DNA of 64,000 bases from Ascaphus truei (lineage: Eukaryota > Chordata > Amphibia > Anura > Ascaphidae). The number at the start of each line of letters is the position of its first letter. The stretch's first letter is position 1. A program made the translations under genes and the position numbers. Shown one piece after another: positions 1 to 10,462 of this stretch. Location: the NCBI GenBank assembly GCA_036426205.1, contig CM071570.1, forward strand, positions 48,782,629 to 48,846,628, in the 5' to 3' direction. The notes under the pieces are model-generated. The model did not search any database, had not been told where the DNA came from, and saw only the letters and a program-made list of their open reading frames with translations.

Positions 1-359
1 TGTTACAGTACATTCTAAGCAGCACTGCATAAACAGGGCTTCCAGCATTGTATTCACATTATGGGCCTTATTATACAGTATATCTACCAAAGGGGTCGTT
101 CAGGTAAGAACAGCTGCTTTGGCAAATATAGAACATTTATAATTATATTTGGCTAAGATGCTGCAATTGCATGTATTGATTCTATTCATTCTGAAGCTAG
201 CAATATGATGTTGCAATATACAGTACAATAAATATACGTAAAAATACATTACAAGAGGCTGTGTGGTGATCGATTTGATGTTAATCTTTGAAAATGCTAT
301 CATCTGTTTTTACTTTTTATTATTATTTGTGTTAATGTGTTGAATTTTGAAATTATAGG
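1..359. other. AT-rich sequence, no gene seen
   Basis: No coding similarity, repeat end or RNA gene is recognisable. The last bases (355-359, ATAGG) are the left flank of the Gypsy-A insertion; TAGG recurs just after that element at 6623-6626. Confidence 0.6.
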
Positions 360-1400
360 TGTAGCCCTTTTTGTGGACGTCTGAACTAAGGGACTACGGT
401 GCATAAATAAAACCGTGGCTTCAGTAGCTCTGAACCTCCGCATATTGGGAGCCTGGGGGATACCTGTTATCACTTGTGGTGCAGCGCCTCCACTACCCAG
501 GATCCCCCATTATAGAGATTTAACCCTGAGCAAGAACCTAACACAGCATTATGCAACAGCAACCTTTTTTATATCACACAAAAAAAATGATATGCAGACT
601 TATCCTATAACATTACATACACACACACACACAGTGGCTCGGCCCACACCTTATGGGATAGTTCCTGTACATACAGCACTCTCTGCCGCTCTCCTTAGGA
701 GTATGTCTCATAACCAGTAAATATGGTACCATATGCAATTCTCTTAGGAAACCCAATTAGTTAGTGGGAGGCGGGATCACGCCTGGTGACCGTTGTAGGT
801 GGCACGTGTAGACAAGGATACTTCCGGTCACTACGATGACCTTGACACTCCACAGGGCCCCAGTGATATCCACCTTGCGCCGTCTCTTCCCTTCTGCAGC
901 ACCATCAGAACGGGGAAATCAAGATGCGGCCGCAACTTCCGCAGCTCCGCATATGAACCTCACTAAAGGGAAACTCCCTGACGACTATGGGCGTCCTTAC
1001 TAATACAGCACCCTACGATGGCGGGGAAAGACTCCTGGGGCTAGGGGCATACCCTACCTAACAGACGGGTCACTGACCCTCTGCTCTCCCGCACCCGAGG
1101 TTCCGCCCAACCTCCTCCTTCACCTCCCTCCTGCTGCTCTGCCCCACCCCGCCCACACGCATCCCGGTTCCTGCATACACAGTCTCGCATCCCTATGGTC
1201 CTCACCTCAGCTGACCTTCTCTCACCATCAGAGTTCATAGTTCAACCCCTTCCAAGTCTCTTACTTAATATTACCCTTCGCGCGCTTCCCTCGCGCATGC
1301 GCAGCCCAACTGGTACGCGTAACTTCGCTGGCAACAGGGACAATATGGCGTCTGCCTATGTAATTGACAGCGCGGACCTTTAAATATGCACATCCTTACA
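360..1400 (-). repeat. Gypsy-A 3' LTR (copy 1)
   Basis: 1041-bp LTR, present four times in the window (also 5590-6622, 13349-14383 and 16448-17482). It contains a short CA run near 622-634 and a GC-rich part around 850-1330. Short open frames inside it, such as 415-720, differ between LTR copies and are not genes. Confidence 0.88.
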
Positions 1401-1417
1401 TTCTCTCTCCCCCCCCC
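1401..1417 (-). promoter_or_regulatory. Polypurine tract of Gypsy-A (plus-strand primer)
   Basis: Directly next to the inner edge of the left LTR, the minus strand reads a run of G then AGAGAGAA followed by TGTAAGG. A purine run immediately upstream of the 3' LTR is where plus-strand DNA synthesis starts. It fixes the element orientation as minus. The equivalent site in copy 2 (14384-14395) is degraded. Confidence 0.75.
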
Positions 1418-2132
1418 AGATCCAGCGTCCCCGATGGACTACTAAGCACATATATAACTATGTACACACACCCTCTCTTCCTAGATTAGGTACACATCTC
1501 ATTAACATAACCATCATAGCTTGCATCCTATGCCGAGCCCACTGCTGAGCCTCATAATGGGGTGCCCCAAACTGATCATATGCCATTCGCATGGGGGGTT
1601 GACTGTTTTCTTTTGACTTCGGCGGGGTTGATCTTCCTCTGCAGAGTGCTCAGTCTCAACTGGTATTTCCATCTCTACCCTTGAGGGTGTTTCAGCATTA
1701 GCACAGTCCTCTTTGGGGTGTAAACATGGACTTTGGGGTCTAGAGCTGACTCACCGGAGTCATTTGATCAATGTTCGGGCCAAAAGGCTCTTTACACTAA
1801 CTCCTGGCTCCTTCGGGAGATGCCTCCACGTCCGGAAGGCCCCCTTTGAGAGGTTCTCTCCATTGGATCCTCAGAGGTGGCAATTTGTACAGTCTCTCTG
1901 GGCCATCCTCTGTGTGTTCAACTTCTCCATCTATGGGCGTGGCTGGAATTTCCAATTCGTTCCGTCCCTACTTGAGGGTATGGGAAGCAGATGATTCCTA
2001 TGCCACACCTTACCATACCCGGCCTTCAGAATCCTTGATTCGGTACCAGGAAACCAGGCATCTTGACTCCACCTCATACAACACACCCTCCCGCCACCGG
2101 TCGGCCAATTTATGCTTCCCAGGAACACCTAA
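1418..2132 (-). other. Gypsy-A 3' untranslated region
   Basis: Sequence between the 3' LTR and the point where copies 1 and 2 stop aligning. It matches 14385-15115 in the second copy. No protein motif is recognised; small open frames differ between the copies and are not credible. Confidence 0.5.
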
Positions 2133-4218
2133 AGGGGGGGATGTGAGGGTTCACTGTGAACCATTTCGTGAGTTACCTACCTGCCTAGCCGAGCATAACA
2201 TATTTCGCCGTGAGCCTATTGCCATTCTGTCTGGTACGTTATGAAGGGAAAAGCCGTGGCATACACTGAGAATGGTGGTAGCATGTAAACGGACTCAATT
2301 CCCGGGAGCCGTTACATCATTTTTTTTGGGAGGTGTAAAGTGATGCGGGATCTTCAGCAGCATTTCGTTGGCGTATAAAGGTATTCTGGTGTATCGTCTA
2401 TGGGCGGGGGAAGATAGGGTATTATTAGAGTAGAAAATGGAAGCGTCTAAGTTCGGACTATGGTAAGTAGAGTGAGTCCTGAAAGGGGAGGTGATGGGAG
2501 TGGGGGATGTGTTTGGGAGCCCTCAGTTGCCCCTCCCAGTAATCTCCCCCCCTAGCCCCTTACCTATTCGCCGCCCCGGTTCCCGACGGAAGATTATCAC
2601 CTTTGAGTCCTCATATTGTATTTATTGGAATGTTGGTTTACCGCGTCTTTGACCCAAGTCAGGTCTACGATACTGGAAATACTGGTAGCCCCTTAAGTGG
2701 GCTGCAACCGCCAGTCAGGCTTGATGGTTATGGTGTTACCAGTGCAAATTTCCCCTGTTTGGGATTTGGGTAGATGTTTGTAGGAACCATGCGGGGGCGG
2801 GGGAATGGTATGTTGTAATCTAGCTTGGTTGATACTAGGAGAGGCTTGTGCGTTGCTGGTGGGTGGGGGCGGGGGGGGGGGGCGGTGGGTGGGGTAGAGC
2901 TGTGGTGTGGATGTACACAGGGGGGGTGAGATGGAGCATGGCGAGCAACGTGCTTTCCTCGTGCATTGGGGTGCAAAGGGGGTAATAGGTATTTCAGGTG
3001 ACGACTCTTATCTTTGGTGGAGTGGGGGGGGGAAGTAGGGGTGTGAGGTTGGGGGTGAGGGTCCTGAGGGGGTAGCGTGGGGCCGTATCGAGGTACAGGT
3101 GTTGTGATACGGATCCGCAGTGGAGGGGGTGTTGGGTCTGGGGGGAGTCATTTGATGTGGGCGTGTGGGGTGGCCCGACTGGCAGACGGCATAGCGCGGC
3201 TGGGAGGCGTGATGCAAAGGGAGGAGTAAAAAGTGGGGGAGGGGTACCGAAGTGCTTTTATGGGGAGTAGGCTAAAGTGGGGAATGATATGCAGGGTGAT
3301 TGGGTATAAGCAGGGGTGGTGGTTACGAGATGGTGCGAGTGCGGTGCAGGCTGTAGGGTCTAGGTGGGGGATGGAAAGAAAATGATGAGAGGATTGGTTT
3401 GAGAGGGGTGCGGTTCGTGGGTTAGAAGGCGCATTCGATGGTCGGTTGGTGTGTAGAGGTGTCGGTTCAGGGTGGGGGTGTGTTGTTAGGTTTGGAGGGG
3501 GGGGGTGTGGTTACAAGGGGGAGAGAATTAGATGGAGGCGGGGGGGGAGGTTATGGGTGATGTCGGTGCTGCAGGGGGGGGTTGGTGGGGTTGCGGGGAG
3601 TGGATTGGTTGCGGGGGGGGGATGGGGTGGTTTGGGTCGTGGGGGGAGATAGGTGGTGGAAGAGGGCTATTAGGGGGGTGGAGTGGTGGGGGTGGGAGGC
3701 TTAAGGATTAAATCGTGGGAAGCTAGGTGTGTTATGGGTGTGATGTAATTGTGGGGAGGGGGTGGGAGTGGGAAGGGATTGCGGGTTGTGGTTGGTGTGT
3801 GAGAGGCGGTGTGTGTGGGATGATGGGGAAAGACAGAGGTGGTGTTGGGGGTAATAGATTGATGGCTTGGAGTGGGGAGTGATGAGGACCACATTAAGGG
3901 GGAGTGGATGTAGGGGATGACTGGGCAGGGTGTACAGGTGTTTTTGTATCGTAGGGGGGGAAAGAATGTTGGGGAGGAGATGGGGGGGTGAGGGTGTGTC
4001 TACGGTGGGTGAGAGATAAGCTGGCATGAGAAGGGTGTGGGAAGGGGGTAGTGAGGGGGCCCAGAGGGGTGGGTAGATGTAAATTGGTGATGGAGGGAAA
4101 AGGTAGATGTGGTAGGGTGGAGTTGGCGGTTATAGTAGGAGGAGTAGTGGGGTGAAAGATACAAATAGAGAATATCACTGGGGTGTGGGTTTAAGGCGGG
4201 TGGGGGAAATTTTTGGGG
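2133..4218. other. 2.1-kb insert with extreme G over C skew, only in copy 1
   Basis: Copy 2 passes directly from the sequence before 2133 to the sequence after 4218 (near 15113), so this is extra in copy 1 or lost in copy 2. The first 300 bp have ordinary composition. From about 2440 the plus strand becomes very rich in G with little C, with many G runs of 5-14. Open frames on the C-rich strand give proline/histidine/threonine-rich strings typical of low-complexity DNA and carry no domain. It could be a real skewed repeat, a G-quadruplex-prone tract or badly called sequence. Confidence 0.6.
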
Positions 4219-4249
4219 AGTTGCTAAGAGGACGCATCTCCGGGGTGAA

Positions 4250-5047
4250 TTTCCTTGGACGGTACTTTGTGATCGTAGCGCCTTTGTATTTCCCGCATTC
4301 AATTGCGTCATAGCTCGTCCTTGTCCTTTCAGGTCCAATCTATAGGCCAGCTGTACTTCGCCTTATTAGTCCGCTGGAGCCATACGCATTGCGTCCATTG
4401 TATACCCCATCGGTAGATATCCGCAGGTCGGCACCCACCCGGTAACGGGCTTCTCTCCGAACATCGGAAATACGGAGTATACCCGGTGGACTCATGTCGT
4501 GTACAATTATAACGCATTAATTTGACGCATGCTTTCACTTCTACTCCCTCCGTCTTTTTCGGGCTCGTCAAGGTTTCCTAAATGATCTAACAGAGTGCAT
4601 TGAACCGTTCAGGCGAGCTTTCCCCTTCGGGGTGGTACGGGGTGTACGCGATTTTGGCAATGTTTCATTAGAGTGAGCAACTCCGTATCAAGGTACTCTC
4701 CTCAAAATCCCTGCCCTGATCGGAGTGAGAGACGATTTGGTAGTCCATAACTGAATGAAATTTTCTCCCATAGTACTTCGGGCCACCGTTACGTACGGCC
4801 TTCTGGTCTTTCGTAGGGAACGCTTGGGTACCCTAGTGTAGTGGTCATTGATCACAAGAACATTACTAAATATCCCCGACTGTCTGGGCCTCATACAGAG
4901 AAAATCCATACACACACCAAATCCATTGGACCCCCGAGACTTTTCAATGTGTGCCATAGGAGCCCGCCCTGTGGGGAGTGTCTTTCGTTGTAAACAGCGA
5001 TTACACCTCCGGCAATGTTGCCACCCAGACTCCTCATTCTCGGCCAA
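4250..5047 (-). pseudogene. Gypsy-A integrase relic (copy 1)
   Basis: On the minus strand the upper part has the Cys pair of an HHCC zinc finger (CRRCNRC) followed by the start of the integrase core with DFL and VLVINDHYTR motifs. The lower part (4329-4571) has the core's C-terminal signature [14 protein letters not shown]. These are typical of Ty3/gypsy integrases, which insert the cDNA into chromosomes. The two parts lie in different frames with stops between them, so the gene is dead or mis-sequenced. The same segments read slightly better in copy 2 (15225-15990). Confidence 0.75.
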
Positions 5048-5275
5048 ATAACCTATCCGTTAGTCCCAAACGTCTTGTCAGCCCAGGTGACCATGGTCAT
5101 CGTGAAGGGCCCTGAGACTAGGGTTCTCAACACGTTCCGCAAAAACACACTGACGCCGATCGGGATGGTTGATAGGGATATCACCCGATATAGCAAACAA
5201 TTGTCCATTTCAATCACTTCCCAAACTCATTTAGACAGCGTTTTCATCATCACACCAAGTCTCCGGTGGCTCGCT

Positions 5276-5557
5276 TCAGTATAGAGGGTTATCTTGTCTG
5301 TGGCATACAAGATCGGCGCCAGGTCTGGTCATGGTCATAAAATGGTCTTGTACTTGGCCATTGGTCCAGGAGAGGAAGCTTTCGACCTTTCGGTCACTGT
5401 TCCTCAACGAGATCATGGCGGGGACATGCCCAAGCGCGAAAACCGGTTCAAGGGGATTCCCGCGCCGTTGGGGCCCACTTGCGCACCTCGAGCGCCGTAG
5501 GCAACCGACATGATTTGGGTTGGTTTGCACAATAGAGACAAAAAAATGTGGGGGCAC
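5276..5557 (-). pseudogene. Gypsy-A gag-like N-terminus (copy 1)
   Basis: Broken frame just downstream of the primer site. Its better copy is 16159-16416. Position and sequence pattern suggest the start of Gag, the structural protein of the particle. No zinc knuckle is left. Confidence 0.5.
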
Positions 5558-5569
5558 CCCAGGTCTAAA

Positions 5570-5587
5570 GATCTCAGCACGCCTCCA
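5570..5587 (-). promoter_or_regulatory. Primer-binding site of Gypsy-A, tRNA-Thr-like
   Basis: Two bases inside the 5' LTR the minus strand reads TGGAGGCGTGCTGAGATC. Its complement ends in CCTCCA and resembles the 3' end of vertebrate tRNA-Thr, with a missing base and a mismatch. This is where reverse transcription would be primed. The site is identical in copy 2 (16428-16445). Confidence 0.65.
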
Positions 5588-5589
5588 AA

Positions 5590-6622
5590 TGTAGCCCTTT
5601 TTGTGGACGTCTGAACTAAGGACTACGGTGCATAACCTGTGGCTTCAGGAGCTCTGAACCTCCGCATATTGGGAGCCTGGGGGTATACCTTTATCACTTG
5701 TGGTGCAGCGCCTCCACTTACCCAGGATCCCCATTAGAGAGTATTATACCCTGAGCAAGAACCTAACAACAGCAGTATGCAACAGCAACCTTTTTTATCA
5801 ACAAACACAATGATATGCAGACTTATCCTATAACATTTACATACACACACAAACGTGGCTCGGCCACACCTTATTGGATATGTTCCCTGTACTGAGCTAC
5901 CTCTCCTGTGCTCTCTTATATCTTCCTTTCATAACCATTAAAGTATTGCCATATTGCAATTCTCCTTAGGAAACCCAATTTAGTAGTGGAGGCGGATCAT
6001 CGCCTGTGACCGGTGAGTTGCACGTGTAGACAAGGATACCTTCCGGTCACTAACGATGACCTTGACACTCCACGGGCCCCAGTGATAATCCAGCCTGGCG
6101 CCGTCTCTCCTCTGCAGCACCCATCAGACGGGAAATCCAAGATGGCGGCCGCAACTACTCCGCAGCTTGCCGCATAGGAACCTCACTAAAGGTAAACGTC
6201 CCTGACGACTAGGGCGTCCTTACTAATACAGCAACCCTACGTGGCGGGGGAAAGACTCCTGGGGCTATGGGCATACCCTACCTAAGCAACGGTCACTGAC
6301 CCTCTGCTCTCGCACCCGGGTTCCGCCAACCTCCTCCTTCACCTCCCTCGCTGCTCTGCCCCACCGCCACCGCATCCGGTTTCCTGCATACACAGTCTCG
6401 CATCCCATTGGTCCTCAGCCTCAGCTGACCTTCTCACCCATCAGAGTTCATAGTTCAACACAACCCCCTTCCAAGTCTCTTACTTTAATATTACCCTTCG
6501 CGCGCTTCCCTCGCGCATTGCGCAGCCCAACTGGTACGCAGTAACTTCGCTGGCAAACAGGACAATATGGCGCTGCCTATTTAATTGACACGCGGAACCT
6601 TTAATATATGCACATCCTTACA
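5590..6622 (-). repeat. Gypsy-A 5' LTR (copy 1)
   Basis: 1033-bp LTR matching 360-1400, ending CTTACA just before the TAGG target duplication at 6623-6626. Confidence 0.87.
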
Positions 6623-6744
6623 TAGGTATGATGGCAACACTAGAAATAAGTTAATGTAAAGTATGTTTGTCTGTGTTTTTCTTCTATTTTTTTCTTCTGT
6701 ATTGTAATGTTGTTGTTATTGTAAACCCAATTTAAAAATAACAA

Positions 6745-7209
6745 TGTATGCCGGGTCCCCCGTAGCCCTCTAACTACCTCCTGGATGGGTGCGCTAGCAG
6801 CGGAGGCAGGTTCCGGTGCCGACGGCAAGGTTGCCATTCCTATAATACTGCCTGTATTTGGTTCAGGGCCTAACTTGGGTCTAGGGGCACGGTCTGGCCT
6901 AGTCCAGGAGCATACTCGCCATCCTGAGACAGTACCCTACCCCTCTCTCTTCAGAGGCTCTGTGGCAATCTGCCAATGCTGTCTCCAGCCCTGCGAGGAC
7001 ATCAGCTCTATAAAAATTGCGCTCACTCCCAATTGGCTGGAACCCCATGTGACCAACTCCCGGGCTTCTGGGAATTGTAGTTCCGCTCAGTACAGTGCAG
7101 AGCCATTTCACAAGATGGCCACCACACTTCTCCTACTTCTCCCGATCCATCCACGAAACATACAGGGACAGCTTCCCCTCTGCTGGGCAGTAAGGTGAAC
7201 CCCGCTACA
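6745..7209. repeat. Possible solo LTR or promoter-bearing repeat (copy 1)
   Basis: The block begins TGTATGCC and ends CGCTACA, so it has LTR-like TG/CA ends, but I find no matching target duplication. It contains CTATAAAA near 7009 and, at 7065-7084, a strong match (reverse strand ACTACAATTCCCAGAAG) to the ACTACAA-TTCCCA motif bound by ZNF143/Staf-type factors, plus a CCAAT box. This is promoter-like content. Copy 2 lies at 17604-18046. Confidence 0.4.
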
Positions 7210-7494
7210 TTAAGATAGCAAAAAAGACACAAAATACACAAAACTACAAATGCAAATACAGTGCATTAAGTGTATGACGTATATTAAAAATAAAAATGCA
7301 AGTGCAAAACCACAACAGAGGAGTTTGGAGCAAGCTGCTGCCTGGATGTGCTGAGGTGTGTCCGGACTACACTTCTCCGACAGCTGATAGTCCACTCCAG
7401 CCCCTACTTCTTGGTTTTGCCACAGCAGCTAATGGGAAAGTTGCCAGAACAGCCTCACGTGACTTCTATGCATTTCGGAACTGCGTACGCAAGG

Positions 7495-7985
7495 CTCAAC
7501 TATAATTTTTACAATATAAATTGACTACCGGGTTTAATAAAACTCATATTGATTTCCTTGACTTTTGGTTACTATTAACCCATATGCAAGCTAGAGACGA
7601 TTTTATCGCAACAACGCCACAAATCAATTACTGCAAGCTATGGGTGCACACCCCTATGCACAGATTAGAGGTATTCATACAGTCAGTTTCTATGATTTAA
7701 CAACAACATTTCTCTCTAGCTGAGAGAGGTTTTTTCAAACGAGCAGACGCATTAAACAAGATTTCATGCTAGATATAGAGAAAAAGACATTGAACTGTGC
7801 CACCGCCAATTCTCTCCAATATTTCCTCCAGAAGATTCTTGTTGGTTGCTCTGATCCTGCAGTTTCATCACCGCAAGGTATGAGTTTAAAGAACAATGAA
7901 TGGAATTGGAACGACACTCAAAAAAATAGACTTTTGTTCACTTGTTGGCATATTTCTTATTTAATATGTCGATTTCTTTATAAAT
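7495..7985 (+). pseudogene. Penelope-like element RT relic (copy 1)
   Basis: Shifted frames recover a Penelope-type reverse transcriptase segment: a FNKTHIDFLD motif followed by an ETDIYRK-type motif, then residues resembling the HPYAQIRGI region that follows the catalytic core. The catalytic aspartates and the GIY-YIG nuclease are missing. It is better preserved at 18340-18830. It seems to be the older host sequence around the hammerhead foldback that follows. Confidence 0.6.
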
Positions 7986-8569
7986 TTACAGAATGTAACA
8001 AGAAGTAGTTTGAGCTTGAGGGCCCTGAAACGTTTTCTTTTTTTTTGCGAGTATGTATCTAACTACTTTTTGTACATTCTGTCATCTTGAACGAATCTAC
8101 ATTAAGTATGAAACATGCCAACAGGTGAAGAATGAGGAGGACGTGAGTTTATTTTCTTTTTCAATACTATAAGGGAGGTCTGTGCAAGGGATTTATTTTT
8201 TTATATTAACGTCTATTTTATGGCATGTCGGTTCAATTCCATACACTGATGCTGCTAAGAGCAGAGCATCATTGACCAAGTTGGCACATCGCTTGAAGTC
8301 TAAGAGAGGTTCACAGTCTTAGCACAGAGCTAGAAGTCTCTCATTAGGCGATGCACAGTTTCACACACCAGAGTGTGTACATAGAAGCATACCTATAAAG
8401 TGTCTGTAGTGGTTTAAAGACTGTAAACGGAGAGTACAAAGAATCTGGAAGAAGTAAATTCAGTTTTTGACTGACCAGGTCAGGGAAGGAAATATGAAAT
8501 TTCATGAACTCAAAAGAGAAGAAACTATATCTGAGCATACGCTCCGTAACTGTCGTTGCACAGACTGCC

Positions 8570-9599
8570 TACAGAAGGATGAATGTAGAAAGGAAGAATG
8601 GTCACTACTTCCTAGAGCACCAAACACAAGCGTAGTGAATTAAAAGTTCTTTATTGCAAAAAGCTGGACATCATGAAAAAGCTCGACACGTTTCATCCCG
8701 TGCAAGGACTGTTATCAAAGATTCTTTGATAAAGTCCCTTGCACGGGATGAAACCGTCAGAGCTTTTTTCATGATGTCCAGCTTTTTGCAATAAAGAACT
8801 TTTAATTCACTACGCTTGTGTTTGGTGCTCTAGGAAGTAGTGACCATTCATTCCTTCCTTTCTACATTTTATGTTACGTTTTTTGAATGGAGCACACAGG
8901 AGTCTCCATTTGCAGCAGGTGATATTCATCCACGGAGGGCGGTATCCAGTTGTTAGACACCGGAGACAACCGCACACCGATCCCCGGTCTCAGCACAGCT
9001 GATTGCTTCTCTGTGCGGCCCCAGGACGATCTGTGCGCGCGCACGCACCATCACGTGGGCTCCCAGACCAGCGCAGCCCGTTTTGCAGAGGCACAGCTCC
9101 CATACCAATACACAAACCAAACCCCGGTGAGGTGAGGGTGGCTCGCAAGCCTACACGGAGCATCGGTACCTTCAGTCAGCCGGCGTCTCCCTCAGGAACC
9201 GCCATACACGTGATTTCTCCAGCCACGGCATACCCGGTAAGCTGTTTATGGTTCATCACGGGGCAACGTCTTCAGTTCTCTACCTGGCTGAAGGGGTGGT
9301 ATTTGATACCATCGGTAAGGTTAGGCATTATTGGGACTTATATTGGGTCACAGTTGGTATGACGGGTGGTCACATTTTCCTGTGCCCCTGGTCCACATTT
9401 GCTCTTTAACCTCCGACTGGTTTTTTTCATACAATATAATCACCCTCCCCACGCCTTATATTATATGCACTTCTAACTTAATACCTGCTTGAGACTCAAT
9501 CCTCTAGCCTAACCTGGACAGTGATTGCATACTACAACATTGATTGTTTAGCATATGGATCTTAGGAGTTCACTCTCCATTTTTTTCTGGATACAGAAG
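8570..9599 (+). mobile_element. Hammerhead foldback element (copy 1) with 14-bp target duplication
   Basis: From 8584 to about 8868 the DNA is an almost perfect inverted repeat with arms near 140 bp centred at 8721; the right arm continues as unique GC-rich sequence to 9591. The left flank at 8570-8583 reads TACAGAAGGATGAA. The right flank has TACAGAAG at 9592-9599 and, beyond the Gypsy-B element of copy 2, the remaining GATGAA at 27341-27346. The element therefore made a 14-bp duplication that Gypsy-B later split. The shape is an inverted truncated copy joined to a forward copy near a hammerhead-like core. Confidence 0.65.
8724..8762 (+). ncRNA. Hammerhead-like ribozyme core, U3/A8 variant (copy 1)
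   Basis: The core reads TTGATAA (8726-8732) where the hammerhead consensus is CTGANGA. An extra A follows, then stem II GTCCC/GGGAT with a six-base loop, then GAAA (8750-8753), a two- or three-base stem III and the cleavage-type triplet GTC (8756-8758). CT before the core pairs with AG after it in stem I. One base of stem III is missing relative to copy 2. The mirror-image arm encodes the same core on the other strand (8682-8720). Confidence 0.5.
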
Positions 9600-10462
9600 T
9601 GTAACGGCTGGACCCCCCTTGTTCTGACCCCCCATCCACATTGGCCCGTGTGGTCTAACCGGTCCCCATTACAAGGTCGTGTGTGGTGAATGCACCTGCA
9701 AGTAACAGGACTTCCTGAGTCTCTCCCCGCTTGGTGTTATAAAGGATATCATCAGGACAGGTAGCTGAGGTAGTGGGTACGATCCACTTACTTCATGTGC
9801 AGCGCCTCCCACCTCATCAGGATCTATGTTTCCGCGCAGGGAGATGGTCCCTGGTGAGGAACTCCTTCTCGGTGGTGACTGCCACTGTTGAGTATCTCAC
9901 ACTCACACAGTGGGGGTTTCTTTGAACATGGCATCTTATTGTAGTTGGATTGTAGCAGACTGCCCCATGCAGCTGCCGCTCTAGCCGCACATCTCTCCGT
10001 GCTGTCCGTTTGCCAGGTACGCCCTCCCGTATTGAAGTGGGATACCCTTTCTCCTAGGAGATCACCACTGCGCCAGGTCCCTGGACACATGTGGCTTAGA
10101 CCGACTTGATTGGTCACTCTGCTAGCTCCAACCGCTAGTTTACAGCACTAGGGTCACAAAAGTATTCCCTCCAATCCCTTATGCAGGAGCATACATTTTA
10201 CCAGCTGCTTCACACAACTGCTGGTTAAAACACTTGCAACCACTCCTAACCTGACAGTGTTGTGCCCTTTATACCTCAGGGGGCAGGCGCATCTCTGATG
10301 TCACTATCAGGGACTCAGAGCATATAGCCACTCCCTTCCTTACACAAGGCACCACACCAGGGTGTGAGGAAAACCTCCATAACTACTGTTGGCAGGCCTG
10401 TACTTACCAGGACTTACTGCCAACAGGGAAGATGTATGCAGTCATTATTATGCATGGCTACA
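9600..10462 (-). repeat. Gypsy-B 3' LTR (copy 1)
   Basis: 863-bp LTR beginning TGTAACGG and ending GGCTACA on the plus strand. The next bases give a minus-strand purine-rich tract (ACCAGGGGGAG) just before the LTR. Confidence 0.75.

Larger units (their letters stand above)
360..6622 (-). mobile_element. Gypsy-A copy 1: decayed Ty3/gypsy-like LTR retrotransposon
   Basis: Two near-identical direct repeats of about 1.03-1.04 kb begin TGTAGCCC and end CTTACA on the plus strand, so in element sense they run TGTAAGG to GGGCTACA with the usual TG/CA ends. TAGG flanks both sides as a 4-bp target duplication. Read on the minus strand the order is 5' LTR, primer site, gag-like relic, integrase relic, C-rich insert, polypurine tract, 3' LTR. 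No protease, RT or RNase H can be seen between gag and integrase, so the element looks internally deleted and non-autonomous. Many single-base indels distinguish it from the second copy (13349-17482); some may be sequencing error. Confidence 0.85.

Noticed and set aside
415..720. 101-codon open frame
   Set aside because: Lies inside an LTR and is broken in the other three LTR copies.
3008..4338. Long proline/histidine/threonine-rich open frames on the minus strand
   Set aside because: They arise from C-rich low-complexity DNA, occur in all three frames at once and have no domain.
360..6622. Endogenous retrovirus with env
   Set aside because: No envelope-like frame, signal peptide or membrane segment between integrase and the 3' LTR; Ty3/gypsy-type integrase and short gag fit a retrotransposon better.
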